This document shows positions 54,931-64,000 of a DNA stretch of 64,000 nt, in pieces (position 1 is the first letter of the stretch; every line of letters begins with the position of its first letter). Source of the DNA: Proteles cristata cristata (Eukaryota > Chordata > Mammalia > Carnivora > Hyaenidae); NCBI GenBank assembly GCA_017311185.1, contig JAESUZ010003487.1:1088001-1152000 (forward strand), in the 5' to 3' direction. The translations under genes were made by a program, and so were the position numbers. The notes beneath the pieces are model-generated. The model saw only the letters and a list, made by a program, of their open reading frames with translations. It searched no databases and had not been told where the DNA came from.

Positions 54931-55849
54931 GCGAACTTGTTCTCCAAAGACTCTGGTGTGGATGAATTATAGTTGCCTGGATAAGCCTGATTGAGTAATA
55001 AGAAGAATTAATGTTTCAATAGATTTATTACAAGACCAAAGACCTTTAGGCATAACCCCACACTTACGGTGGCCAACCATTCAGGTTTGTTGGAGACTTC
55101 TCCGGTTTAACACCGGAAGTCCTGCATCCCAGGATACCCTTCAGTCCCGTGCAAAGCGTGATGGTCTGTTTCCCAGCCACGCGCCAATTTTAGAAGTGAT
55201 TTTTAAAATTCAAACACTGTGTCCACAATTCCAGTTGAGCTAAGCATCTATGTGAATATATTCTGGAAGGAAAATATTAAAGGAAACAGGGAGAGAGGAG
55301 AGAAGGAAGAGGGGAATAATATTATATTCAGTGTGTGCAGTTGAAAAAGAAAAGATAACAGCGCACTCGTAAAGTTTGTGTCATACTGTACAGTGGAGCA
55401 GCTCCTGCATTTTGCAGGTGGTTGCTAACCTGGTCACAGAATGGGTCCAATGGTTTTAACTGCTATCTTGCTTCGGATGGAAATTCACAGGATTTGAAAG
55501 AGTACATTTTCACAAAACAAAACGATCACTGGAGTGTGACTCAGCCTGAAGTCTGGAACTACAGTCACACAGGGGCTTATAGCTTAGGATGAGGAATGCC
55601 CTCCCCACCCCCGACCCTCCCCACCCCACCCCGGGGCACAAGCCAGGCCCCCCACTTTGCCCTCTGTTGCTTAAAGACACAGCCCTTCTGTTCTCCCTAT
55701 CTCTCCCTCATCACCTTTCTGTCCTCTATTGGACAATTCCCCTCAGTACGCAGATTGTCTAGTATCCCCCATCGTAAATTAAATAAAAAAATAAAAAATA
55801 AAATAAAATAAAATAAAATAACACAACACAACACACATAATCCCTTCCT
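54931..55849. other. No gene seen; C-rich patch and AT simple repeat
   Basis: Contains a C-rich patch at 55601-55634 and an (AAAAT)n run at 55782-55830 followed by (ACACA)n. The 71-codon frame across them is not credible. Confidence 0.4.
55776..55838 (+). repeat. (AAAAT)n then (ACAAC)n simple repeat
   Basis: Pentanucleotide AAAAT/AAATA repeat changing to ACACAACACA. It lies at the left edge of the L2 copy. Confidence 0.92.
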
Positions 55850-57870
55850 CAGTCTTTTTTCCCAGCAATTACTCTATGGCTCTGCTCGTCTCCAGGTCAC
55901 ACATCTTTTAAAAGGGGTCTTTCGCATACTATCAGCACTTCTTCATCTTCTGTTTTCTCTTCAGTTTACCTCAGTCAATGTCCACCCTAACAGTCAGCTG
56001 AAATTGTGCTTTTCAAGGTCACCAGTGACCTCCATTTGCCAAATCTGGTAAACACATTTTGTCCTCAACTTTCTTGGCCTCTCGAAAGCATTAGGCAAGT
56101 TGACTCCAACCTTCCTGAAATATTCTCCACTCAGTTGCCTGGACATACTTTGCCCAAATCCTGCTCAAACCACCGGTCTGTCCTCTGTCCCCTTTGCTAG
56201 CTCTCTTTCATTTGCCTGAACCTGATGTTTTGGTGCTTTTCAGAGGTTAGTCCTGAATCTCTGTTGTTCCTATATACCTTCTCCTGGAGCAACCTCATTC
56301 TACCCCACACTTCAATTTCAAACTAGTCCATCGCTCCCAACTTTGTGCCTTCAGCTCATGTACCTTTTCTCTGGACACCCCCCCCCCCCATCTCCCATTT
56401 ACGTGATTGCTGGGCAGTACCATTTAGCCATCTCACAGGTATTTGAAACTTCACATTTCCAGGTGGACTTCTGATTTTCCAACCTGTTGCTCCATGGTTT
56501 TCCCAATTCCCTGTGGCCCCTATTTTGATAGCTTCCTTTCCTTCAGTTCTCCACTTCAATTCAGCAAGGTCTAGAGATTCTACCTCCAGATATAGCTCAA
56601 ACCTAGCAATACCTGCTCAATATCAATTTTCCCTTCTTCCTTTAAATTAAATTCTGATTTTGTTGGAGGGAGCAATGTGCTTGGCTGAAGCGGTACATTT
56701 TCCAGCCTCTCTGGCAGATTGGGTAGCCGCAGTCCTGGTAAATAGAATGCAGGCAGAACTGGGTAGGACTTCCTGTAAACATCTTTAAAATGGGGAACAT
56801 GGGGTGAGAGACCATTTTGCTCCATCTCTTTTTTCCTGTCTGGAGTGGAGATGCACAGGCTAGGGCTGCATCAGCCATGTCACAGCCATACAGTTATTTT
56901 GAGGACGGAGGCACACTCTAGGAGAGGTAAGGGGAGAGCTGAAGGAGTGCCATTTTAGTCCTAGCACGCTTACTATTAAATCCCTCCATTAAATATTATT
57001 GTGGGTCTCGGTTACTTACAACCACATGCAATTGCTAGATAATAGGAGGTACCCTTCCACACCTCCGTTGCATCCTCCTCATCCAAGCCTATCTTATTTC
57101 TTGACTTACCTTTTTAAAAAAACCAAATGGGAGCACGTCCCATCCTTGCTTGAAAATCTTGATAGATTCTCATTAAGTTTAAAATATAATACAAGTTCTT
57201 AACATAGCATGATGGGGCCTCTATCTAATTTCTCCAGGATTTCTTTTTTCTTTTTTTTTTAATTTTTTAAATGTTGTATTTATTTCTAGGAGAGAGAGAG
57301 AGAGACAGCGTGAGCAGGGGAGGGTCAGAGAGAGAGGGAGCGACAGACTCTGAAACAGGCTCCAGGCTCTGAGCTGGAAGTCAGCACAGAGCCCGACGCG
57401 GGGCTCGAACCCACGAACCGTGAGATCATGACCTAAGCGAAAGTCGAACGCTTAACCAACTAAGCCACCCAGGTGCCCAGTAATTTCTCCAGGTTTTCTT
57501 GTATCACTGCTCCTATCTTCATTCCCTGTCAGGCAGAAGCTTTCCTCGAACATATCTAGTTCTGCCTCACCCCAAGATCTTTGCATGTGCTGTTTGGATT
57601 TGTTGGAAATATCTGTTCACTATTCCTTACCCCCTCCTTCTATTCCAAAGAATAGCTCTTTGTTGTCCCTTAACTCCGAGGTTAAATGTCCTCTCCTGAA
57701 TCATTCTGCTTAAATGTGATCATCCCCTCATACTCCACCATTATTTCCAATTATTGCCACCTTTTTGCTTTTATCATTGCACCTATTGCAGTTTACCATA
57801 ATTTGCTTGTAACGTGATCTTTACCTCTTTCTCATAAAATCTCAAATTTTGTGAGGGGAGAGAGGATGTC
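55850..57870 (+). mobile_element. Long L2 LINE copy, sense, split by a SINE
   Basis: L2 ORF landmarks occur in order: TTCAAGGTCACCAGTGACCTC, GCCAAATCTGGTAAACAC, CTTGGCCTCTCGAAAGCATT, CTCCACTCAGTTGCCTGGAC, then GATTCTACCTCCAGATATAG. They are followed by the 3' part: AAGATCTTTGCATGTGCTG, TAAATGTCCTCTCCTGAATC and ACCATAATTTGCTTG. Many stops and gaps. About 1.8 kb of L2 remains, long for so old a family. Confidence 0.7.
57226..57500 (-). mobile_element. Carnivore SINE, type A, inside the L2
   Basis: The SINE is 57246-57480. The 20-bp target repeat, TAATTTCTCCAGGATTTCTT and TAATTTCTCCAGGTTTTCTT (57226-57245, 57481-57500), differs at one base. Type A spellings (TTTCTAGGAGAG, CCTAAGCGAAAGTCG). L2 sequence continues on both sides. 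Confidence 0.97.
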
Positions 57871-57933
57871 AGATTTGTTCACTAGCTTTGTTCTCTGTTT
57901 ACAAGTACCAAACAGGAGAGCCTGGTTTTGGTT

Positions 57934-58105
57934 GCTTAACAGCCTTGCCTGAACATTAGAATCATCTGGGGAAGATTTTAGGTACTGCTATCCATGTCAT
58001 ACCCTCCTCAGCTTTCATTGGTTGGTGTTGAGACTCAGAATCAGGACATTTTAGAAGCTCTCCAGGTGATTCTAATGTACAGCCAGGTTCAAGAACCACT
58101 GCACT
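57934..58105. mobile_element. hAT-Charlie-type DNA transposon relic 1
   Basis: ACATTAGAATCATCTGGGG near the left end is mirrored by CCAGGTGATTCTAATGTAC near the right end, and the element ends AAGAACCACTG. This is the layout of a short palindromic MER-type nonautonomous hAT element. Confidence 0.75.
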
Positions 58106-58110
58106 AAGGC

Positions 58111-58260
58111 GATGGTTCTCAACTCTCCGTCATACATTCAGGTTCATGGGGTGAACTTTTAAAGCAATAAGTACCACCATCAAGATTCTGATCCATCTGG
58201 TGAGGGACAGGAGTTCTGAGTATCAAATCTTTGCAAGTGATGTTAATGTTGGCCAGAGGT
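58111..58260. mobile_element. hAT-Charlie-type DNA transposon relic 2
   Basis: Starts GATGGTTCTCAACTC only six bases after relic 1. It carries CAAGATTCTGATCCATCTGG and AAGTGATGTTAATGTTGG of the same element group. The right end is lost at the SINE insertion. Confidence 0.65.
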
Positions 58261-58485
58261 AGAAACCATCTGGGGCGCCTGGGTGGCTCAGCTGGTTGAG
58301 CATCTGGCTTTGTCTCAGGTCATGGTCCCAGCGTTGGTGGGTTTGAGCCCCACGTCAGGCTCTGTGCTCAGAGCCTGGAGCCTGCTTCAGATTCTGTGTC
58401 TCCCTCTCTCTCTGACCCTCCCCTGCTCATGCTGTCTCTCTCTCAGAAATAAAAACATTAAAAAAATTTAAAAAAAAGAAACCAT
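58261..58485 (+). mobile_element. Carnivore SINE, sense
   Basis: The SINE is 58270-58476, starting TGGGGCGCCTGGGTGGCTCAG. Target duplication AGAAACCAT is at 58261-58269 and 58477-58485. Seven bases (GACAGCT) are missing from the GCTGACAGCTCAGAGCC segment. The B box region reads GGGTTTGAGCCCC. Confidence 0.96.
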
Positions 58486-59669
58486 TTGTATTAGTGCTCA
58501 ATATATATCTGTTGCCTGAGAGAACACAGCTCTCTATACAGTCAATTTAAGCATAACCATATGCAACAAATGACGTGTGATTATGGTTTAGTACCCAGTT
58601 CTAGTCCTCCTCACCAGAAATTGGTTGAATCTGTCTGCCAGCAACTGCTTCTGTTCAAGTTGATACTAGGGTTTTCTTATCAACCCCCTTCTCTTTTTTA
58701 TCCTTTTATTTATGTTACTAACGGTTGTTGGTCATTCTAGGACACACTGGGATTCTTACTTCCATATACCAGGACTCTTGTAACTGTTACGTGGTAATTC
58801 TCAGTCTCATAGCTCCAACTATACCAAGCTCCCAGTTTAAATTCAAAGTTAATTATATCCCTACTTACAATCTTTAACTCCCCAACCCACCCTCTCACAG
58901 CACCTGACACAAAGCCTATCCCAGAGAAGCGGCATGGCATGTGCTTGTTAAATGGAATGAATTCATTAGCTGTACTTTAAAAGGGTTGCCGTATTCCCAG
59001 GCTCCTCAGAATTCCCTGTGCTCTCCTTATTTGCTTGAGTTCATAGCCTTTTCTTCCAGAAGCTTCTGTTCTGAGCCATGCTGAGAGGTGTGGAAGAGGA
59101 GTAAAAATATCCACATCCAGGTCGAAGCTACATTGAAAAGGCAGCTCCCATGATGCACGAGTCATGGATTCCATAACTCCTCTGCGCAAAAGGGGTGCAC
59201 CCCCCTCTTCGTCAGCCAGAATGCCACCTTTCCTTCCTTTCTGAATTTAAAGTTTACACTCCACTGTATATATTTTAATGTTTTATTTCAGTAGAACTTT
59301 TATTGTAGGAAATGCTGCCAAAAAAAAAAGTGAATTTAAAGGAACCACATTACCACACTATCTGTACTGATGTGGAATGTTCTGAGGATTTCTGAGTAAT
59401 AGAAACTAGAATGCCTTTGTCACCAAATGGCAGCCCCAGAGGAGACAGTACCTACCACTGGGAAATGTGAAATAACACGACCAGAATGCTTACAAGTTTC
59501 ATTATGAAGGGTGGCACAAATGATCGTTGATGTGGAAATTCATATGATTAACAAAAAGAAGATTAAAAGCACCCTGGCTACCATCATAAAACTTTTCATC
59601 TAGTTTGGAAAGTATCGATGCAAAGTACAGACCACATAATCACAAGGACATCAGCACAAAAGGTCAAGC
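58486..59669. other. No gene seen
   Basis: Unique-looking sequence. CACCAAATGGCAGCCCC near 59421-59437 is a weak CTCF-like string that I do not call. Confidence 0.4.
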
Positions 59670-59756
59670 ACGGGCTTGGTCCACCTCTGCATCCCAGCAC
59701 CAAGAACTTATTGAGTAAGTGCTCAATAAATCTGTGCTCAATACTGAATTAATGGG
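59670..59756 (+). mobile_element. L2/MIR 3' end fragment
   Basis: CATCCCAGCACCAAGAACTT and AGTAAGTGCTCAATAAATCTG match the common 3' terminus of L2/MIR. Confidence 0.55.
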
Positions 59757-61254
59757 TTAAAATTAATTTACACACCATGGGACAAAAAAGTATAGGATTT
59801 TTAAGGTATATTATAACCCGAGACAGACTGGGAGCAAGAGACTGTTGTCAGGCGAGGGTTTCAGGAGTTGGGCGTCTAGACAGGAGAAGTCAGAAAGACT
59901 CCTTCTTTCCACTCTTCTTTTGTGTGTGTGTGCCATTGTTCCAGAGACACAGCCCCTACAAGGGACAAGGACATCATTCATCCCCCTGCAGAAGGGACAA
60001 GGAGGAAACCTGACCCGGGCACATTATTAATTGCTTTGTCTGTGACTCCTAACCATGTAATTGTTTTAACGATCAGCAGGTAGGTCAGAGCTGCAGGTTT
60101 CCAGGACCTCAGACTTTTACAAGTGGGGAGATTAGCGAGCAGGAATGAGTCAAGACAGGATCCAGGTTGAGACCTCCAGAGAGTTACTTTAAAATTCAAT
60201 GAGAAAGGTGGCTCACTGGTAAGTGCAAAGTATGGGAAAGCGGCACCGGCTTCACGTCAAGCAAGTTGAAAGTAAGAATTTCTTGCTGGCAGAGCTTATC
60301 TTCGCGTATCCCAAGGTCAGCTCGAGCGTCCATCCTCACAGGTGCTGTGGGTCTAATCCCTTTTCGCAGCATTTCCAGCTGTGGAACGCACACCTGAGAA
60401 ACAGGGTTCAGCTGGCGTAACCAGGACCTGGAGAGGAACACAGGCTTCCCCTGTGTCCGCAGCCCCAGGCCCTCTTCTCTGATTCCAATGAATAACTCAC
60501 TTCTTTTCCTAATATCTACATGTCCGTTGAGGTTTCTCTTTCTTCTCTCGTTGAGTAATTGCCCCCTCCCGTGTGGCATCAGCAATGAGTTTTCCCAGCC
60601 TTGGGATTCACCCATTTCAGGGTGAGGCGGGAAACTACCTTTTACACTCTTACCATGAAGGCTTGTTAGTCACAAACCTATCAATTGGGTGTAAATACTG
60701 CTTGATGACCGTGTAAATGCTACACAGTGCTAACAGGCGGTATTGTTTCAGCAGTCACCTGTGATTAGGGTATTCACTTGTTCTCGTTATATTAGCTCCA
60801 AGTATCAATGCGTCTTTCAGAATCTTGCTAAACATTATACATCTGTGGAACCATCCAGTACAAATAGACGTTAGCTTCCTAGCAACTCCTGTTCCTTCAG
60901 TATCTGTCATCTTCTGTACCGTCACACAGAATTCACTGGAGTCTTTTTCCTCAGCAGTTAGGCTATTCCTGAATCATAAATGTTTTCCTCAGCAGACTCT
61001 GGTTTGAGCATAGGAAGCAAAGTTGGTGCAAGGGGTGGTGTCCCTCTCTCAGAACCCACTACACTTCTTCCAGCGATGAATAAAAGAGACACCAGAAAAC
61101 TCTTGCCAGCTCGTGTAGACCCCTCCCAGTTCTGCATCTTTTTTTCCTAATATAGTTCCCAGTAGGTTCTGAGAGCCGTGAGGGAAAGCTTTGAATCACT
61201 GCCTACATAGCCTCTAGGCACTGAGATCAATATACCCCGGGTGACACCTGCTCT
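59757..61254. other. 1.5 kb with no gene or named repeat
   Basis: Unique-looking, balanced composition. The 139-codon minus frame (60196-60615) is the longest non-repeat frame in the right half. It has no domain I recognise and no splice or promoter support, so it is left uncalled. Confidence 0.4.
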
Positions 61255-61482
61255 ATATAGTGACCATCTGTTGAGCACGGGAGCCCCAGGCAGTGCTGTG
61301 AGTGTTTCACACGCGTGGACCCCTTTAGCCCTCACACCAATGGCTACTCTACCAGTTGGGGAAATGGAGATGCTGAGAGGTTAACTTGCTCAAGGTTCCA
61401 CAGCTAATACTCAGCAGGGCTGATATTTGAACCAAGGCTGCCTGACTCATAAGTCCAGGCTCTTAACTGCCATACCACCTGC
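61255..61482 (-). mobile_element. MIR SINE relic, antisense
   Basis: GGGGAAATGGAGATGCTGAG, TTAACTTGCTCAAGGTTCCA, CAGCTAATACTCAGCAGGGC and TCCAGGCTCTTAACTGCC follow reverse-complement MIR, among the best preserved in the window. Confidence 0.88.
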
Positions 61483-61875
61483 CATTTCACCGACAGAAGA
61501 TGGAGTGAGATGCTGCAATAGTGTGACTGTGTCCTCAACAGCTTGTCACGTCCCAGGAAGCATCCCTAGGACAGTGTCTTTGCCTTCCTAGTGCATATAT
61601 AAAGCTGCTATTAACCAAATTCCATGTTTATTTGTATATTTTATGTCAGGTAATACCCTGCATAGAGGTCCTGTTCTTGTGTTCTTTCCAAGTCACCATA
61701 AGCTAATCACTGCTCAGCAGCCCAGCTTTTCCCTACTTTACCTTTTTGAGCAGTAAAAGTCTTGATCTAGTTATAGGGCATGGCTGTTCCGTCTCCAGGA
61801 GTCCCAGCCTTCACTCAACAGTGCCGTCCCCTGGAGTGGCACATGAGCCTCCAGGTTTCTTTCTCTCCCCCTCTC
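61483..61875. other. No gene seen
   Basis: Unique-looking sequence before the AT-rich tract. Confidence 0.35.
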
Positions 61876-62048
61876 TCATCTATCTATGTATCTATGTGTA
61901 TATGTGGATATATATGTAGATATATGTATATGAATATATAATATATATAATGTATATATAACTTCTCATGATGTATATTTCTCATATGTATCATATGTAT
62001 TCTATATTATGTATTCTATATATTAGTATATATTATATATATAACATT
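61876..62048. repeat. AT-rich (TATATG)/(TA)n tract
   Basis: About 170 bp of alternating TA, TATG and GATA motifs, including several self-complementary TATATATA runs. It could extrude cruciforms when supercoiled. Confidence 0.93.
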
Positions 62049-62104
62049 TGAATGTGGCTATATGGAACACATATATTGGAAAATAGAAAGCAATAGACTA
62101 AGGA

Positions 62105-62262
62105 GTCACATGTGCCATTTCAGTTCATTCTCATGACAGCCCTGTGAAGTGGGTGCTCTGCTTATGCCTTATGCACATATTAGAGGGAAACAGGGGCCCA
62201 CAGGGGTTCCAGAACTTGCCTATGGCACATGCTAACATTGGCTTTGGGATCCCTACTGATCC
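62105..62262 (-). mobile_element. MIR SINE relic, antisense
   Basis: TCATTCTCATGACAGCCCTG, TGAAGTGGGTGCTCTGC and CCAGAACTTGCCTATGGCAC follow reverse-complement MIR. Confidence 0.65.
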
Positions 62263-62439
62263 GTTTATCAGTAGGGAAAGCAGTGAGTTGCAATGACAGA
62301 AGCACTGCATCCTTGAGCTGAGCCCTTCAGCCCTTCGTTTTTAGGAGCAAATTATTGTATTTTAAAAATCTTTAAGTAAAACTCAGCCATTCAGGTCTAT
62401 CTCACCAGGCCAGTTGTTTACTCCAGCGGGAGCAAACCT

Positions 62440-62606
62440 GGTTTACATCTGTTTTCTTTGTGACCCACTGATGAACTGCTTGCAGTTTTAGAAAGAGGAA
62501 TAATAATATCTGCGTCATAGGCTCCTTGTGAGGATGAATGGACATAAACATGACTCAGCATCCTGCACAGTGCCTGGTACACATAGGGCATCTTCAGTAA
62601 ATGTGA
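62440..62606 (+). mobile_element. MIR SINE relic, sense
   Basis: AGAGGAATAATAATATCTGC, GTCATAGGCTCCTTGTGAGG, ATGAATGGACATAAACATG and CAGTGCCTGGTACACATAGG follow forward MIR. Confidence 0.8.
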
Positions 62607-63670
62607 ACACCCCACAGCATTATACAGTGAGTGCACCCTATGATTATCATTCATGACCCGTAAAATAGCTGCAAACTGACTGATCGTATCTCATGTGAAA
62701 GTTTCTGCACTTCAAATCCGCAGCACCTTTAGATATTATGATTTTTATTTTAACTCATAAAAGGGAAAATACAAAATATGTTCCACGTCTAAGTTCTACT
62801 CCAGTCTAGAGTCCAGCCTGCTTCATGATTGTCTTTTCCACATTTGTGTGCAAATAGGCCATGTTCTCAGTGAACCATGTGAGTTTTAAAAAGCTGTTTA
62901 TATCCGTAGTTCAAAACATTCAATTTCCAAAAGCCCACTCCGTGATTGTACCTTCTGACTTTCGTACAACATTTTCTTCCCGTCAGGAAGAGAGCGTGAA
63001 TTAAGTGTCTGACTTGATGCCACATTTCAGAAAGACACAGTGGCGCACGCCACGGCCCAGGGAAGAGGGTCCCTCAGGGTGCCAATTTGTCTGGGGGCCA
63101 CAAAACAAGCAAATGGTGGTGGAGCGAGGGCAAGGCGGCGGTGAGCAAGGAGGAGTAGATGTGACCCAAAGAGAATAAAACCCAAACTGAAATAGGCCAA
63201 ACACATCAATTGCTATTAAATCACAGCTTTTATTTTCCTGGCTTTGCCCTCCTAACGTTTGGTTTCTCAGTAAATGAAAGGAATCATTTGAAGTAAGGGC
63301 CTGGAGAAGGCAGGCCTTTGACCTCTAGCTCGACCACAGAGATCAAAGGCAGGCCCATATGTGTGAGATATTATCTTTTCCAGGCAAGTGGGCATGATGT
63401 TTTGTGATGCAGTAGTGTGGAAACAGACAAATAGCCAGGTTAGTGACCGCTGAGAGGGAAGTGATTGGCGTGGGGGCTGAGCTCCAGGAAAGGGAGAATC
63501 GGAAAGTGCATCACCCTCTGGTGCGTTTCGTGTTTTGTTTCAGCTCTCAGAAATCCCTCGGTGTTTGTTATTGTTGTTGCTGTTGCTGTGGATTATCCTA
63601 CCTGTGGCTTTGGCTCAAACCACATTTTCATGTTTTTTATCAATGTTTATCCCTGCAAACATGTTCCATT
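62607..63670. other. No gene seen
   Basis: Unique-looking sequence with (GTT)n-like GTTATTGTTGTTGCTGTTGC at about 63568. Frames of 92-93 codons at 63443-63743 overlap in two phases and have no domain. Confidence 0.4.
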
Positions 63671-63691
63671 TGTATGTATGTATGTATTTAT
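63671..63691 (+). repeat. Short (TGTA)n microsatellite
   Basis: Four to five TGTA/GTAT units beside the SINE tail. Confidence 0.8.
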
Positions 63692-63720
63692 AAAGATTCC
63701 TCCATTATTTTTAGAACTTT

Positions 63721-63926
63721 TTAAAAGTTTTTTTTTATCTTGAGAGAGAGGGAATGAAAGAGAGAGAGAGAGACGAATGGAGTAGGGGCAGAGAGAGAAA
63801 GAGACACAGGCTCCACACTGACAGCACAGAGCCCGATGTGGGGCTTGAACCCCCCAACTGTGAGATCATGACCTGAGTCAAAACCGAGAGTTGCATTTTT
63901 AACCAACTGAGCCACCCAGGTGCCCC
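63721..63926 (-). mobile_element. Carnivore SINE, type B, antisense, diverged
   Basis: Head CCACCCAGGTGCCCC at 63912-63926, tail at 63721-63737. About 20 bases around the CAGGCTCCAGGCTCTGAGC segment are missing (only CAGGCTCCACACTGACAGC remains). No clean target duplication. Confidence 0.92.
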
Positions 63927-64000
63927 CTTATTTACATTCTTTAACTTCTTTTATTTTTAAGTGGAATTAGTAGTTTATTTTGTTTTGTAAGGCAAGACTC

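Noticed and set aside
59421..59437. CTCF-like CACCAAATGGCAGCCCC
   Set aside because: Too many mismatches in the central G run.
60196..60615. 139-codon minus-strand frame
   Set aside because: No recognisable motif, no promoter or splice pattern, and no homologous family that I can name.
63511..63530. CTCF-like ACCCTCTGGTGCG on the minus strand
   Set aside because: Only the CCAGAGGGT core fits; the flanking positions do not.
2022..63926. tRNA genes suggested by A-box and B-box sequences
   Set aside because: Every instance is the tRNA-derived head of a SINE, with no cloverleaf of proper length and no tRNA 3' end.

Overview
This window is mammalian nuclear DNA from a carnivore, most likely a cat-family (felid) genome. 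The main evidence is about 21 copies of a tRNA-derived SINE of the carnivore CAN-SINE type. Its head reads GGCGCCTGGGTGGCTCAG and it carries a recognisable Pol III A box and B box, a long CT-rich body (GA-rich on the opposite strand) and an A-rich AATAAATAAA tail. Several short, 5'-truncated copies of a carnivore-type L1 tail support the same assignment. I found no convincing protein-coding exon, tRNA, rRNA or small-RNA gene. I read the window as intergenic or deep intronic sequence. Open frames are short, and the long ones come from simple repeats or from antisense SINE sequence.

Layout. 1-6 kb holds an old L1 3' end, a GC-rich block flanked by two CTCF-like motifs, five antisense SINEs and an MLT1-like solo LTR. 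6-17 kb holds MIR and L2 relics, a MaLR-type solo LTR split by a SINE, a 38-bp tandem duplication, a 29-bp direct repeat pair and a GT/GA microsatellite. 17.4-31.8 kb has no SINE at all. It carries a 600-bp polypyrimidine tract, L2/MIR fragments, a long stretch with no recognised repeat (about 21.5-25.9 kb), a convergent pair of CTCF-like motifs at 27.57-27.63 kb, and an L1 3' end with an (AC)n tail. 31.8-36.8 kb contains nested L1 and SINE insertions plus hAT-Charlie (MER5-like) DNA transposon relics. 37-46 kb has MIR fragments, two young antisense SINEs and another CTCF-like motif. 46.1-48.4 kb is an old antisense L1 interrupted by a younger L1 and by a (GT)n tract. 49-54 kb has nested SINEs and several L1 tails. 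55.8-57.9 kb is a long L2 copy, and 57.9-58.5 kb has two hAT relics and a SINE. 59-64 kb has MIR relics, an AT-rich tract and a last SINE.

No genes act together here, so any function would be regulatory. The best candidates are the CTCF-like sites and the repeat-poor intervals. The window is also a readable record of retrotransposition. At least seven insertions into older repeats can be ordered, and 14 of the 21 SINEs keep identifiable target-site duplications. I did not find a new biological system. Repeat family names are from recognition by eye, and boundaries of old repeats are approximate.
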